A program made the position numbers and the translations under genes. A DNA stretch of 64,000 bases, from NCBI RefSeq assembly GCF_009856295.1, contig NZ_WMEU01000006.1, forward strand, positions 124,001 to 188,000, given 5' to 3'. Below the pieces are notes generated by a model. It was not told where the DNA came from. It saw nothing but the letters and a program-made list of their open reading frames with translations, and searched no databases. The stretch comes from Pontibacillus yanchengensis. Its GTDB lineage: Bacteria > Bacillota > Bacilli > Bacillales > BH030062. This document shows, in pieces, positions 1 to 8,614 of the stretch (position 1 is the stretch's first letter; each line of letters starts with the position of its first letter).

Positions 1-1
1 T

Positions 2-166
2 ACGCTTAGGCATTCCTTTGCTACGCATTTATTAGAAAATGGAGCAGACCTTAGAGCTGTACAAGAGATGTTAGGTCATGCTGATATCTCCACAACACAA
101 ATTTATACACATGTAACAAAAGCAAGGTTAAAAGATATTTATCGCTCGTATCATCCACGGGCGTAA
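2..166 (+). CDS. xerD: Tyrosine recombinase XerD, C-terminal end (5' truncated by window)
   Basis: This is the last 54 codons of a site-specific tyrosine recombinase that resolves chromosome dimers at dif together with XerC. The fragment starts inside the catalytic domain. It shows the [10 protein letters not shown] block with the catalytic HxxR pair, then [15 protein letters not shown], which holds the conserved His and the nucleophilic Tyr. The assignment to XerD (RipX) rather than another recombinase rests on family sequence and on the downstream drm (deoB) and pupG genes, the same order as in B. subtilis. The gene continues upstream of the window. Confidence 0.9.
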   Translation, partial: TLRHSFATHLLENGADLRAVQEMLGHADISTTQIYTHVTKARLKDIYRSYHPRA

Positions 167-177
167 TTCTTTTTTAT

Positions 178-194
178 AAGAGGTCTGACCTCTT
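178..194. promoter_or_regulatory. 17-bp perfect palindrome, candidate GntR/FadR-type operator before deoB
   Basis: AAGAGGTCTGACCTCTT is a perfect inverted repeat with a single central base, lying between the xerD stop and deoB. The core GGTCTGACC resembles operators of FadR-subfamily GntR repressors. It could instead help terminate xerD, although the T-run lies before the palindrome rather than after it. No GntR gene is present in the window. Confidence 0.4.
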
Positions 195-255
195 ACAACC
201 TGGTGCATATAGAAAAGCAAACCAGGGAATGTAACATTTATAGGAGGGATGAATC

Positions 256-1431
256 ATGGACAATTATAAACGAATTTTTCTAGTTGTAATGGATTCTGTT
301 GGAATTGGTGAAGCACCCGATGCTGAACAATTCAATGACAAAGGAGCGGACACGCTAGGTCATATTGCTGAACATATGGGTGGGCTTAACATGCCAAATA
401 TGGGTAAGCTGGGCTTGAGTAATATTCGTCATATCAAAGGTATTGAACCTGCTGATCATCCACTAGCTTATTATACAAAGATGCAGGAAATGTCCAATGG
501 TAAAGATACAATGACAGGACACTGGGAGATTATGGGGTTATATATTGATACGCCATTCAGAACATTTGAAGAGTTCCCTAAAGAATTAATTGATGAGATT
601 GAAGAACGTTCTGGTCAAAAAGTTATTGGGAATAAGCCAGCATCAGGCACTGCCATTATTGATGAGTTAGGTCCTGAGCATATGGAAACAGGCGCACTTA
701 TTGTGTACACTTCAGCAGATTCGGTGCTTCAAATCGCAGCGCATGAAGATATCGTACCAATTGATGAGCTCTATGAAATTTGTGAAATGTGCCGTGAAAT
801 AACCAAAGATGAAAAGTATATGATTGGACGAGTTATTGCTCGACCGTTTGTTGGTGAACCTGGCAATTTCCAACGTACGTCTAACCGACACGACTATGCG
901 TTAAAGCCATTTGGTCGCACTGTTATGAACGATCTAAAGGATGACAATTATGATGTGATTGCATTAGGTAAGATAGCTGATATCTATGATGGCGAAGGGG
1001 TTACAAAGGAAATTCGTACAAAGGACAACATGGATGGGATGGATAAACTAGTAGAATCAATGGATGAGGATTTTACAGGTTTGAACTTTTTAAATCTTGT
1101 TGATTTTGATGCGAAATATGGGCATCGTCGTGATCCTCATGGATACGGAGAAGCGCTTGAGTCATACGATCAACGTTTGCCAGAAGTGTTAGAAAAGCTT
1201 CAGGATGATGATTTACTGATTATTACGGCCGATCATGGTAATGACCCTATTCACCATGGTACGGATCATACTCGTGAATTGGTTCCTTTACTTGTTTATA
1301 ACAAGCAAAGAAACGAAGGCAAGGAATTACCTTTACGGACAACATTCGCTGACATTGGTGCAACTGTTGCAGAGAATTTCAATACGAAAATGCCAGAATA
1401 CGGCACAAGTTTTCTAAAAGATATTAAATAG
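256..1431 (+). CDS. deoB: Phosphopentomutase
   Basis: Cytoplasmic Mn-dependent enzyme that interconverts ribose-1-phosphate and ribose-5-phosphate (also the deoxy forms), feeding nucleoside sugars into central metabolism. At 391 residues it has the usual full length. It shows the alkaline-phosphatase superfamily metal site Asp13 (VVMDSVGIG) and the DTMTGHWE block whose Thr85 corresponds to the phosphorylated Thr of the B. cereus enzyme. The C-terminal ITADHGNDP motif supplies further metal ligands. The ATG is preceded by a GGAGGG ribosome site. It is first in an operon with pupG (14 bp gap) and pdp, so the three enzymes form one salvage route. The B. subtilis name is drm. Confidence 0.96.
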   Translation: MDNYKRIFLVVMDSVGIGEAPDAEQFNDKGADTLGHIAEHMGGLNMPNMGKLGLSNIRHIKGIEPADHPLAYYTKMQEMSNGKDTMTGHWEIMGLYIDTPFRTFEEFPKELIDEIEERSGQKVIGNKPASGTAIIDELGPEHMETGALIVYTSADSVLQIAAHEDIVPIDELYEICEMCREITKDEKYMIGRVIARPFVGEPGNFQRTSNRHDYALKPFGRTVMNDLKDDNYDVIALGKIADIYDGEGVTKEIRTKDNMDGMDKLVESMDEDFTGLNFLNLVDFDAKYGHRRDPHGYGEALESYDQRLPEVLEKLQDDDLLIITADHGNDPIHHGTDHTRELVPLLVYNKQRNEGKELPLRTTFADIGATVAENFNTKMPEYGTSFLKDIK

Positions 1432-1445
1432 GGGGAAATGGAATA

Positions 1446-2261
1446 ATGGATGCTACACAAATTAAAGATGCAGCTCAATTTATTCAACAACAAAGTACCA
1501 ATCAACCATCAATTGGTATGATTTTAGGTTCTGGGTTAGGAGTTCTGGCAGATGAAATTGAAAACCCTGTTACGATTAAATACAGAGATATCCCACACTT
1601 CCCGGAATCAACTGTAGCAGGTCACAAAGGACAACTTGTTATAGGTACTCTTGAGGGTAAACAAGTTATTGCAATGCAAGGTCGATTTCACTATTACGAA
1701 GGATATAGCATGCAACAAGTGACGTTCCCTGTACGAGTGATGAGAGAGTTAGGTGTGGAGACGTTATTTGTAACTAATGCTGCTGGTGGTATTAATGAAA
1801 ACTTTAATGCTGGGGATTTAATGATTATTAGTGATCATATAAATAACATGGGTGACAATCCGCTTATCGGACCAAACGACGAAAAATTAGGTGCAAGGTT
1901 CCCAGATATGTCCAAGGCATATGATGATCAACTCGCAACTCATGCAAAAGAATGTGCTAATCGTTTAGGAATTACGGTGCAACAGGGGATATATGTAGGA
2001 AACACAGGTCCTTCCTATGAGACGGGAGCAGAGGTGCGCATGCTTCGTACTCTTGGTGGCGATGCTGTAGGTATGTCTACAGTACCAGAGGTTATTGTCG
2101 CTAATCATGCAGGCATGAACGTACTTGGTATTTCGTGCATCTCAAACATGGCTGCAGGGATTTTAGACCAGCCTTTAACTCATGATGAAGTGATTGAAAC
2201 GACTCAACAAGTTCGTCAAGACTTCCTGAATTTCGTAAAAGAGACGTTAAAAACTCTATAA
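1446..2261 (+). CDS. pupG: Purine-nucleoside phosphorylase
   Basis: Trimeric-type purine nucleoside phosphorylase (PNP/MTAP phosphorylase family 2) that splits guanosine and inosine-type nucleosides with phosphate, giving the free base and (deoxy)ribose-1-phosphate, the substrate of the upstream DeoB. It has 271 residues, full length. GSGLG at residues 28-32 forms the phosphate loop. GRFHYYEGY, TNAAGGIN and the late MSTVPE and SNMAAG blocks are the family signatures. It follows deoB with a GGGGGAAA ribosome site. The gene is also called punA. Confidence 0.95.
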   Translation: MDATQIKDAAQFIQQQSTNQPSIGMILGSGLGVLADEIENPVTIKYRDIPHFPESTVAGHKGQLVIGTLEGKQVIAMQGRFHYYEGYSMQQVTFPVRVMRELGVETLFVTNAAGGINENFNAGDLMIISDHINNMGDNPLIGPNDEKLGARFPDMSKAYDDQLATHAKECANRLGITVQQGIYVGNTGPSYETGAEVRMLRTLGGDAVGMSTVPEVIVANHAGMNVLGISCISNMAAGILDQPLTHDEVIETTQQVRQDFLNFVKETLKTL

Positions 2262-2301
2262 AAACTAGCTTCGTTAACTTTCAAATAAGGGTGATGAGAA
2301 T

Positions 2302-3609
2302 ATGAGAATGTATGATATTATTGCTAAAAAAAGAGACGGCTATACTTTAACGAAGGAGGAAATTGACTTTTTCGTAGAAGGTTACACAAACGGTGATGTT
2401 CCGGATTATCAAGCTAGTGCTTTATGTATGGCGATTTTCTTCCAGGATATGAATGACGAAGAACGTGCAAATATTACGACAGCTATGGTGGATAGCGGAG
2501 ATACGATTGATCTTTCACCTATCGAAGGCATTAAAGTGGATAAGCATTCAACAGGTGGCGTGGGAGATACGACAACACTAATTTTGGGGCCATTGGTTGC
2601 TTCTCTTGATGTACCTGTTGCAAAAATGAGTGGTCGAGGATTGGGTCATACTGGTGGAACCATCGATAAGCTAGAAGCGGTGCCTGGATTCCATGTGGAA
2701 ATCGACAAAAGTCAATTTATCGATTTAGTAAACACAAATAAACTATCCGTTATTGGTCAAACTGGTAACTTAACACCTGCTGACAAGAAATTGTATGGCC
2801 TTCGTGACGTAACAGCAACTGTTAACTCTATACCTTTAATTGCAAGTTCCATCATGAGCAAGAAAATTGCAGCTGGTGCGGATGCTATTGTGCTTGATGT
2901 AAAAACGGGTGCTGGTGCCTTTATGAAGAGTTTAGAGGACTCAAAAGCATTAGCTGAAGCGATGGTTCGTATTGGGAATCATGTTGGCCGTAACACAATG
3001 GCTGTTATTTCTGATATGAATCAGCCACTAGGTCGAGCAATTGGTAATGCTTTAGAGGTTGAAGAGGCGATCGAAACCTTGAAAGGGAATGGTCCAGAGG
3101 ATTTAACGGAATTATGTTTAACTCTCGGAAGTCAAATGGTAGTACTTGCCGGTAAAGCAGATACGCTTGATGAAGCACGTCAAAAGCTAGAAGAAAACAT
3201 GAAAAATGGCAAAGCACTTGAGAAATTTGGAACGTTCCTTAAATCTCAAGGTGGTGACGAACGCGTAGTAGAAGATTCTTCTGTTATGCCAAAAGCATCA
3301 TATCAAATTGAATTAAACGCCAAAAAGTCTGGATATGTTAGTGACATTGTGGCGGATGAAATTGGAACTGCAGCGATGATGCTAGGAGCTGGTCGTGCCA
3401 CGAAAGAATCAGAAATTGATTTAGCTGTAGGTCTTTACCTGAATAAGAAAGTAGGCGACTACGTAGAAGAAGGCGAATCACTTCTAACCATTTACGCTAA
3501 CCAAGAAGATGTGGAAGATGTGAAAGAGAAGCTGTATAAGAATATCACAATCTCTGATGAGAAAGTCTCAGCGCCAACTCTTATTCATGATATGGTTACA
3601 GGAGAATAA
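2302..3609 (+). CDS. pdp: Pyrimidine-nucleoside phosphorylase
   Basis: Phosphorolysis of uridine, deoxyuridine and thymidine to base plus sugar-1-phosphate. The protein has 435 residues and the three-part thymidine-phosphorylase layout: an N-terminal alpha domain, a central glycosyltransferase-like domain with the phosphate loop KHSTGGVGD (81-89) and the [16 protein letters not shown] signature near residue 112, and a C-terminal lipoyl-like PYNP domain. Two in-frame ATGs stand at the start (2302 and 2308). The first matches the MRM N-terminus of the B. subtilis protein. It is last in the deoB-pupG-pdp operon, with a strong terminator immediately downstream. Confidence 0.95.
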   Translation: MRMYDIIAKKRDGYTLTKEEIDFFVEGYTNGDVPDYQASALCMAIFFQDMNDEERANITTAMVDSGDTIDLSPIEGIKVDKHSTGGVGDTTTLILGPLVASLDVPVAKMSGRGLGHTGGTIDKLEAVPGFHVEIDKSQFIDLVNTNKLSVIGQTGNLTPADKKLYGLRDVTATVNSIPLIASSIMSKKIAAGADAIVLDVKTGAGAFMKSLEDSKALAEAMVRIGNHVGRNTMAVISDMNQPLGRAIGNALEVEEAIETLKGNGPEDLTELCLTLGSQMVVLAGKADTLDEARQKLEENMKNGKALEKFGTFLKSQGGDERVVEDSSVMPKASYQIELNAKKSGYVSDIVADEIGTAAMMLGAGRATKESEIDLAVGLYLNKKVGDYVEEGESLLTIYANQEDVEDVKEKLYKNITISDEKVSAPTLIHDMVTGE

Positions 3610-3619
3610 CATGTGAGTT

Positions 3620-3651
3620 AAAAGAGATGCCAAATGGCATCTCTTTTTTTA
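3620..3651 (+). terminator. Rho-independent terminator of the deoB-pupG-pdp operon
   Basis: AAGAGATGCC and GGCATCTCTT form a stem with a very short loop, followed by a T-run, 10 bp after the pdp stop codon. Confidence 0.9.
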
Positions 3652-3679
3652 TGACTCTGAAATTTTATGAAGTAATTTT

Positions 3680-4097
3680 TCTTCTACCTCTTTCTCCGGT
3701 GGGAGTCTCATTGTTCCAAGGCCACCTTTGCTTTTGTTGGGATGAACGGAAAAATGGCCAGGTTAGAGTGGAAGGATATTTGAACCTAATTTCTGAATGA
3801 TGGCATTCACATACAGCTATACAGCGTGAGCGCACGCGTTACAGGTTGCTCTAAAATCGGTGGAATTACTCAGATTCTTCGCGCTCGCTCCTATTTTTGA
3901 AAAGTAGCCCCTATTTTTTCATTCTCGCTCCAATTCTCAAAATGTCGCTCCGAACCATTATTTCTCCTCTCTAACCTTCGGGAAATGGGGAGACTACCGT
4001 GGAAAAACGGATATGTCGAGACCCCGCAAGGTCGCATTTTGGCCTGAGGACTCTGTACAGTTGCAGATTACCTCGACCTCAAGTCTTCCACATTATG
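3680..4097. repeat. R1 intergenic repeat, copy D (mosaic, degraded)
   Basis: Non-coding sequence between pdp and dacF. The left part (about 3688-3790: CTACCTCTTTCTCCGG, TGTTCCAAGGCCACC, AGGTTAGAG) matches R1 copies A and B in forward orientation. The right end (about 4065-4097, CTCAAGTCTTCCACATTATG) matches the reverse complement of the left terminus of copy A. The interior carries four 20-bp tandem units (listed separately) not found in the other copies. The copy therefore looks like a rearranged remnant. I see no coding potential in the 3652-4230 interval. Confidence 0.75.
3885..3964. repeat. Four tandem 20-bp units beginning TCGCTCC or similar
   Basis: Units start at 3885, 3905, 3925 and 3945. 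Each opens with TCGCTCC (TAGCCCC in the second) and continues with 13 A/T-rich, variable bases. The spacing is exactly 20 bp. They lie inside R1 copy D. The conserved part is only 7 bp and the rest varies, so this is not a CRISPR array. Confidence 0.7.
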
Positions 4098-4211
4098 CCT
4101 CTTATATGGAAATACAAATATATCTAACTCTATAAACAGATACTAAATTAGAGAAGAAAATAAAAAAAGCATCACCAAAGGCTTTCTTTTTTAAAATATG
4201 TCTATTTTATT

Positions 4212-4242
4212 GTTATAAAACATTCTTAGCTTGGAAAAAATA
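4212..4242 (+). promoter_or_regulatory. Candidate sigma-F promoter for dacF
   Basis: GGAAAAAATA at 4233-4242 fits the sigma-F -10 pattern GGnnAnAnTw. GTTATA 15 bp upstream is a partial -35. In B. subtilis dacF is expressed in the forespore, which agrees. The site ends 27 bp before the chosen dacF start codon. Confidence 0.45.
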
Positions 4243-4269
4243 GCTAACATTACGATTGGAGGGACAACG

Positions 4270-5436
4270 ATGAAAAAGTTTGGTGTCTGGATAACCATTG
4301 TATTCGTTATGTTATCGGTTTTTGCTCCAACTTCCTTCGCGGCAGAGGAATCTGGACCTAAGTTAGCTGAGAAAGCAAAATCTGCAATATTAATTGAGAG
4401 AGATACAGGTACAGTCCTATACAACAAGAATTCAGATGAAAAGCTTCCACCTGCAAGTATGACGAAAATTATGACATTGATCCTTGTTATGGAAGCTATT
4501 GATGAAGGTTCTTTAAAGATGGATGAGAAGGTTCGTGCTAGTGAATACGCAGCTTCAATGGGGGGTTCGCAAATCTTTCTTGAGCCTGGAGAAGAAATGA
4601 CAGTCAATGAACTATTAAAAGGAGTAGCCATTGCTTCTGGTAATGATGCTTCTGTTGCGTTAGCTGAACGTATTGCTGGTAGTGAAGAAGAGTTTGTTAA
4701 GCAAATGAATACGAAGTCAAAACAAATAGGTTTAAAAAATACGCAATTTAAAAATACAACAGGACTTCCAGCTGAAGGACATTACAGTACTGCCGAGGAT
4801 ATGGCGTTGATGGCCAGAGAATTGTTAAAGCACGAGGAAATTACAGAATACACAAGCAAATATGACGACTATCTAAGGAAAGGTACAGATAATGAGTTTT
4901 GGCTTGTGAATACAAATAAGCTTGTAAAGTTTTATCCTGGTGTTGACGGATTGAAAACGGGATTTACACGTGAAGCGATGTACTGCTTAACAGCAACAGC
5001 CAAAAAGAATGACATGCGTGTTATTGCAGTTGTAATGGGGGCTGAAACACCAAAAAATCGTAACGCAAGTATTTCATCTATGCTTGATTACGCATTTAAC
5101 CATTATGAAACGGAATCGTTATATAAGCGTTATCAATCTGTAGATCAATTACGTATGATTCGTGCTCAACAACCAACTATTGATGTAGTGACAAGTGAGT
5201 CTGTGTCCGTGTTAAAGAAAAAAGGAGAGAAGATTGAGAATGTGAAGGCAAACATCTCCTATCATAAAGATCTATCTTTACCATTTAAAAGTGGTCAAGA
5301 GATTGGGGTTTTGACCGTGACAAGTAACGATAAGAAACTATCTGAATCTACATTAATCGTTAAAGATGATGTAAAGGAAGCCAGTATTTGGACGTTATTT
5401 AAAAGATCGCTTAATGAAATGGTGAAACATCGATAA
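4270..5436 (+). CDS. dacF: D-alanyl-D-alanine carboxypeptidase DacF (sporulation PBP)
   Basis: Low-molecular-weight penicillin-binding protein that trims the terminal D-Ala of peptidoglycan stem peptides and helps set cross-linking of the spore cortex. It has 388 residues. A Sec signal peptide is at 1-24 (hydrophobic core, then SFAAEE). The S11 serine-peptidase motifs are SMTK (63-66), SGN (123-125) and KTG in DGLKTGFT. A C-terminal PBP5-like beta domain and an amphipathic anchor helix follow. The ATG at 4270 was chosen because GGAGGG precedes it by 6 bp. The upstream TTG extension would lie in the promoter. It sits just upstream of spoIIAA, as in B. subtilis. Confidence 0.94.
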   Translation: MKKFGVWITIVFVMLSVFAPTSFAAEESGPKLAEKAKSAILIERDTGTVLYNKNSDEKLPPASMTKIMTLILVMEAIDEGSLKMDEKVRASEYAASMGGSQIFLEPGEEMTVNELLKGVAIASGNDASVALAERIAGSEEEFVKQMNTKSKQIGLKNTQFKNTTGLPAEGHYSTAEDMALMARELLKHEEITEYTSKYDDYLRKGTDNEFWLVNTNKLVKFYPGVDGLKTGFTREAMYCLTATAKKNDMRVIAVVMGAETPKNRNASISSMLDYAFNHYETESLYKRYQSVDQLRMIRAQQPTIDVVTSESVSVLKKKGEKIENVKANISYHKDLSLPFKSGQEIGVLTVTSNDKKLSESTLIVKDDVKEASIWTLFKRSLNEMVKHR

Positions 5437-5478
5437 TTTTTAGAGGATTCGTCGAATCAACACTTCTTTTGGCAGGTA

Positions 5479-5508
5479 GCAGGATAATGAATGAGAAAAG
5501 GAGAAAGA
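5479..5508 (+). promoter_or_regulatory. Candidate sigma-H promoter of the spoIIA operon
   Basis: GCAGGATAA (5479-5487) is a full match to the sigma-H -35 pattern RnAGGAwww. GGAGAAAGA (5500-5508), 12 bp further on, is a near match to RnnGAATww. spoIIA is a classic sigma-H/Spo0A operon. An in-frame ATG at 5491 lies inside this promoter, which argues for the GTG start at 5542. Confidence 0.55.
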
Positions 5509-5541
5509 CTCACTAACCTAATTTTAGAGGAGGAAGAAACT

Positions 5542-5895
5542 GTGAGTCTTTCCGTTCACTTTGAAACGAAACAACATGTGCTGTTAGTTCGACTAGCAGG
5601 AGAATTAGATCATCATGAAGCAGAAAATTTACGTAATGAGTGGCAGACCATAATGGCGAGACAAGAGCTTAAGCATGTAGTGCTAAACCTTGAATCCCTT
5701 AGTTTTATGGACAGCTCAGGGCTTGGGGTCATTTTAGGTAGGTATAAAGAGGTCAAGCAAAATGGAGGGGAAATGGTTGTATGTTCTATTTCACCAGCCG
5801 TTCAGCGTTTATTTGAAATGTCAGGATTATTTAAAATTATTCGTTTAGAAGAAAATGAGGCATTTGCACTTGAAACGTTGGGGGTGGCGTCTTAA
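5542..5895 (+). CDS. spoIIAA: Anti-sigma-F factor antagonist SpoIIAA
   Basis: STAS-domain switch protein. In unphosphorylated form it strips SpoIIAB off sigma-F and so triggers forespore gene expression. SpoIIAB phosphorylates it and SpoIIE dephosphorylates it. The chosen GTG start (GAGGAGG 8 bp upstream) gives 117 residues, the same length as the B. subtilis protein. It places the phosphorylatable Ser at position 58 in [20 protein letters not shown] and [16 protein letters not shown] are the other STAS landmarks. It is first of three overlapping genes, sharing a TAATG junction with spoIIAB. Confidence 0.96.
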   Translation: MSLSVHFETKQHVLLVRLAGELDHHEAENLRNEWQTIMARQELKHVVLNLESLSFMDSSGLGVILGRYKEVKQNGGEMVVCSISPAVQRLFEMSGLFKIIRLEENEAFALETLGVAS

Positions 5896-6338
5896 TGAAC
5901 AAAAATGAGATGCATATTCAATTTTCAGCTGTAAGTGAGAATGAGTCATTTGCACGTGTTACGGTGGCAGCCTTTGTAACACAATTAGATCCTACAATGG
6001 ATGAACTGACAGAAATGAAGACCGTCGTATCAGAAGCAGTTACCAATTCCATTATTCATGGTTATGACGATCATGACGAAGGACTCGTACATATTGACTG
6101 TGTCCTTTGTGAAGGATCTGTTGAGCTAACCATTTGGGATGAGGGTATGGGAATCGACAACATTGATGAAGCAAAACAACCGTTATACACGTCTAAACCA
6201 GAATTAGAGCGCTCAGGAATGGGCTTTACGATTATGGAAAATTTCATGGATGAAGTAGATATCACATCTATCCAGGGTCAAGGGACAACCGTAAGACTGG
6301 TCAAGCATTTAAAAAAAAGCAAAACCTTATGTAATTAA
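5895..6338 (+). CDS. spoIIAB: Anti-sigma-F factor and serine kinase SpoIIAB
   Basis: GHKL-fold protein that holds sigma-F inactive and phosphorylates SpoIIAA on Ser58 using ATP. It has 147 residues. The N box is [11 protein letters not shown] (Glu47, Asn51), the G1 box is DEGMGI and the G2 box is RSGMGFTIM. Its start overlaps the spoIIAA stop codon, which suggests translational coupling and a fixed stoichiometry with its antagonist. Confidence 0.96.
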   Translation: MNKNEMHIQFSAVSENESFARVTVAAFVTQLDPTMDELTEMKTVVSEAVTNSIIHGYDDHDEGLVHIDCVLCEGSVELTIWDEGMGIDNIDEAKQPLYTSKPELERSGMGFTIMENFMDEVDITSIQGQGTTVRLVKHLKKSKTLCN

Positions 6339-6350
6339 GGGGACATGCGT

Positions 6351-7106
6351 ATGGATGTGGAACTAAAGCAATCTAAAAAACAAGAACAGTTGTCTGATGA
6401 AGAGGTTAAAGTGTACATTGCACAAAGCCAACAGGGAGACCAGGAAGCCCGAAACATTTTAGTAGAGAAAAATATGCGTCTTGTTTGGTCAGTAGTCCAA
6501 CGATTCTTAAATCGAGGCTATGATCCAGATGACCTTTTTCAAATTGGTTGTATTGGGCTTTTAAAATCTGTTGATAAGTTTGACCTCTCCTATGATGTGA
6601 AATTTTCGACCTATGCTGTACCAATGATTATTGGTGAAATACAGCGATTTATCCGTGACGATGGTAGTGTGAAAGTTAGTCGTAGTTTAAAGGAAACAGG
6701 CAACAAGATTCGCAGAAAGAAGGATGAGCTAACGAAAGTACTGGGGCGGACCCCTACAGTACAAGAACTTGCTAAGGAGTTAGACATAACGCCTGAAGAT
6801 GTCGTACTAGCGCAAGAAGCCTCCAAATCACCACATTCCATTCATGAAACAGTATATGAAAATGATGGAGATCCAATTACACTTCTTGATCAAATAGCAG
6901 AACAAGACACAAAATGGTTTGATAAAATTGCCTTACAGGAGGCTATTCGTTCATTGGATGAACGGGAAAGACTAATTGTCTATCTAAGGTATTATAAAGA
7001 TCAGACTCAATCTGATGTAGCTGAAAGATTAGGTATTTCTCAAGTTCAAGTATCAAGGCTTGAGAAAAAAATTCTCAGCTTCATTAAGGAACAAATGAAG
7101 GAATAA
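6351..7106 (+). CDS. sigF: Forespore sigma factor sigma-F
   Basis: First compartment-specific sigma factor of the forespore; it drives early forespore genes after SpoIIAA releases it from SpoIIAB. It has 251 residues with region 2 (NMRLVWSVVQRFLNRGYDPDDLFQIGCIGLLKS split over residues 40-75), region 3 and a region 4 helix-turn-helix (QSDVAERLGISQVQVSRLEKK). The ATG at 6351 (MDVELKQ) was preferred over the one at 6345 because it lies at proper distance from AAGGGG and matches the B. subtilis N-terminus. It ends the spoIIA operon, followed by a terminator. Confidence 0.96.
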   Translation: MDVELKQSKKQEQLSDEEVKVYIAQSQQGDQEARNILVEKNMRLVWSVVQRFLNRGYDPDDLFQIGCIGLLKSVDKFDLSYDVKFSTYAVPMIIGEIQRFIRDDGSVKVSRSLKETGNKIRRKKDELTKVLGRTPTVQELAKELDITPEDVVLAQEASKSPHSIHETVYENDGDPITLLDQIAEQDTKWFDKIALQEAIRSLDERERLIVYLRYYKDQTQSDVAERLGISQVQVSRLEKKILSFIKEQMKE

Positions 7107-7115
7107 TAAAGATTT

Positions 7116-7147
7116 AAAAGACTTCCCGCTATGGGGAGTCTTTTTTG
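7116..7147 (+). terminator. Terminator of the spoIIA operon
   Basis: AAGACTTCCC, loop GCTAT, GGGGAGTCTT, then TTTT, starting 10 bp after the sigF stop. Confidence 0.88.
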
Positions 7148-7193
7148 TATTTAAATATGTTAAAGAAAAGGAAAATTTATTACATATAAGAGG

Positions 7194-7818
7194 CATAATG
7201 TGGAAGACTTGAATTTGAGATAAAATTTGGTAATCGTACAGAAAGAGCAATGTACCCGTAGATTTAGTTAGAATAAAGGTGGCCGTGGAACAACTCGCGT
7301 CCTGCCGGCGAGAGTCTCCTTGTTCCACGGCCACCTTTGCTGTTGTTTGGGAGAAATGGAAACATTGCGAAGTTAGAGAGGTTGAGGTATTTGAATATCT
7401 TCTGACGGTCTACACCCTAGTAAGTTCTAGTATAACAATTGGTTCATAACAAAAAATTCTTTGGCAAGAAAGCTAATGAACATTTAGTTCGCTGCTTGTA
7501 AAAAATAAAATTTTATTTGTCCGTAAGGTCTACCCAAAGAGGGTTTTCACTAAAAATAAGGCTTATATGTCCTTCCGGGAGACATACAACATTTGGCCGC
7601 GGATCCGATACCCATTAATCGGCTTGGGGTGAAGGGGAACGCGAGACTCCCGCGGGAGAAAGAGGTTGGAGAGATTTCGGAGGGGGCAAAGCGACTGAGA
7701 AGGCTCACCAGCTCGCCCGCAGGAACGCGAGTTGCTTCACCGTAACCCCCTTCCACTTTTCAAGTATCAGACCCATCACCTTTTGAATATATCTTGAATC
7801 CAAGTCTTCAAGATAATG
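7194..7818 (+). repeat. R1 intergenic repeat, copy A (full length, forward)
   Basis: A 625-bp non-coding block between sigF and spoVAA. The ends are imperfect inverted repeats: CATAATGTGGAAGACTTG on the left and the complement of CATTATCTTGAAGACTTGG on the right. A first hairpin has 18-bp arms (AAAGGTGGCCGTGGAACA at about 7275 and its exact complement ending near 7338). A second, longer imperfect hairpin spans about 7625-7750 (GGGGTGAAG at one side, CTTCACCGTAACCCC at the other). An AT-rich core lies between. It is closely similar to copy B at 44.6 kb along its whole length. It holds no credible gene; the short reading frames here recur only because the repeat recurs. Confidence 0.85.
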
Positions 7819-7918
7819 TGGCGATTATGGAAAGTAAATATTTAACAGTGTTGTAGGTTACAAATACAAGGCTTTGTAACAAGAGAGTGTGGAAATTATA
7901 TGGAACTAAACGGATTAC

Positions 7919-7948
7919 GAATGATAAGCCTTTATGTAACTCATACTA
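7919..7948 (+). promoter_or_regulatory. Candidate sigma-G promoter of the spoVA operon
   Basis: GAATG (7919-7923) and CATACTA (7942-7948), separated by 18 bp, match the sigma-G consensus gnATr / cAtnnTA closely. They lie 33 bp upstream of the spoVAA start. spoVA operons are sigma-G regulated in B. subtilis. Confidence 0.7.
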
Positions 7949-7981
7949 ACCGTAAACTTCTCTAGATAAGGAGGGGTGTAC

Positions 7982-8614
7982 ATGAGTTCGACAATTTATA
8001 TCAGAATGAAAAGTAAAATACAAGCAAAGAGAAATCAAACCTTATACTTATCCGATGTTGCTTATATCTCCGGTCATGAAGAATGGAAGGAAAAACTAAA
8101 AGATGTGGAGCTATATCGTATAAAAGGAACAGATCGAAACATTGTCATTTTGGATGTTTTTCGAGTTATCTATACACTACATCAGCTTTATAAAGAATTG
8201 GAGCTTCAGGCAATTGGACCAAATCAGACCATAGTTACGATACCAACTAATAAAAAGCAACCTTCTCTTATATTGGTGTGTGTGATTTGGATGTTGTTAT
8301 TCATTGGTGCTGCTATGGCGATTATGAATTTTCATTATGATGTCAGTATGGAAGAAGTGCAGCAAAGGCTACATTTTTTACTCACCGGAGAAGAAGAAGA
8401 ACACCCTTTATGGATTCAAATCCCATATTCACTTGGATTAGGTTTAGGTATGATTTTATTTTTCAATCATTTATTTAAAAAGCGAATCAATGAAGAACCA
8501 AGTCCACTTGAGGTTGAAATGCATAAGTATCAACAAGATTTAGATCAATACATCGTTTACCATGAAAACCATATTACGAAGGATAGCGATCCAAATGATT
8601 CATCCTCTAATTGA
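7982..8614 (+). CDS. spoVAA: Stage V sporulation protein AA
   Basis: First gene of the spoVA operon, whose products import dipicolinic acid into the forespore and release it on germination. It has 210 residues: a soluble N-terminal domain (about 1-95), a membrane segment near 100-122 and a second near 150-170. The ATG at 7982 follows AAGGAGG by 7 bp; a GTG six bases upstream would overlap that site. B. subtilis SpoVAA is similar in size. Its exact biochemical role is not settled. The gene overlaps spoVAB by 20 bp. Confidence 0.9.
   Translation: MSSTIYIRMKSKIQAKRNQTLYLSDVAYISGHEEWKEKLKDVELYRIKGTDRNIVILDVFRVIYTLHQLYKELELQAIGPNQTIVTIPTNKKQPSLILVCVIWMLLFIGAAMAIMNFHYDVSMEEVQQRLHFLLTGEEEEHPLWIQIPYSLGLGLGMILFFNHLFKKRINEEPSPLEVEMHKYQQDLDQYIVYHENHITKDSDPNDSSSN

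Noticed and set aside
3885..3964. CRISPR array
   Set aside because: The conserved part of each 20-bp unit is about 7 bp, with no spacer of typical length and no cas genes in the window.
7053..7756. Reading frames in R1 copy A and the similar ones in copies B and C
   Set aside because: The same peptides recur only because the DNA repeats. They start without ribosome sites, are interrupted differently in each copy, and overlap hairpins.
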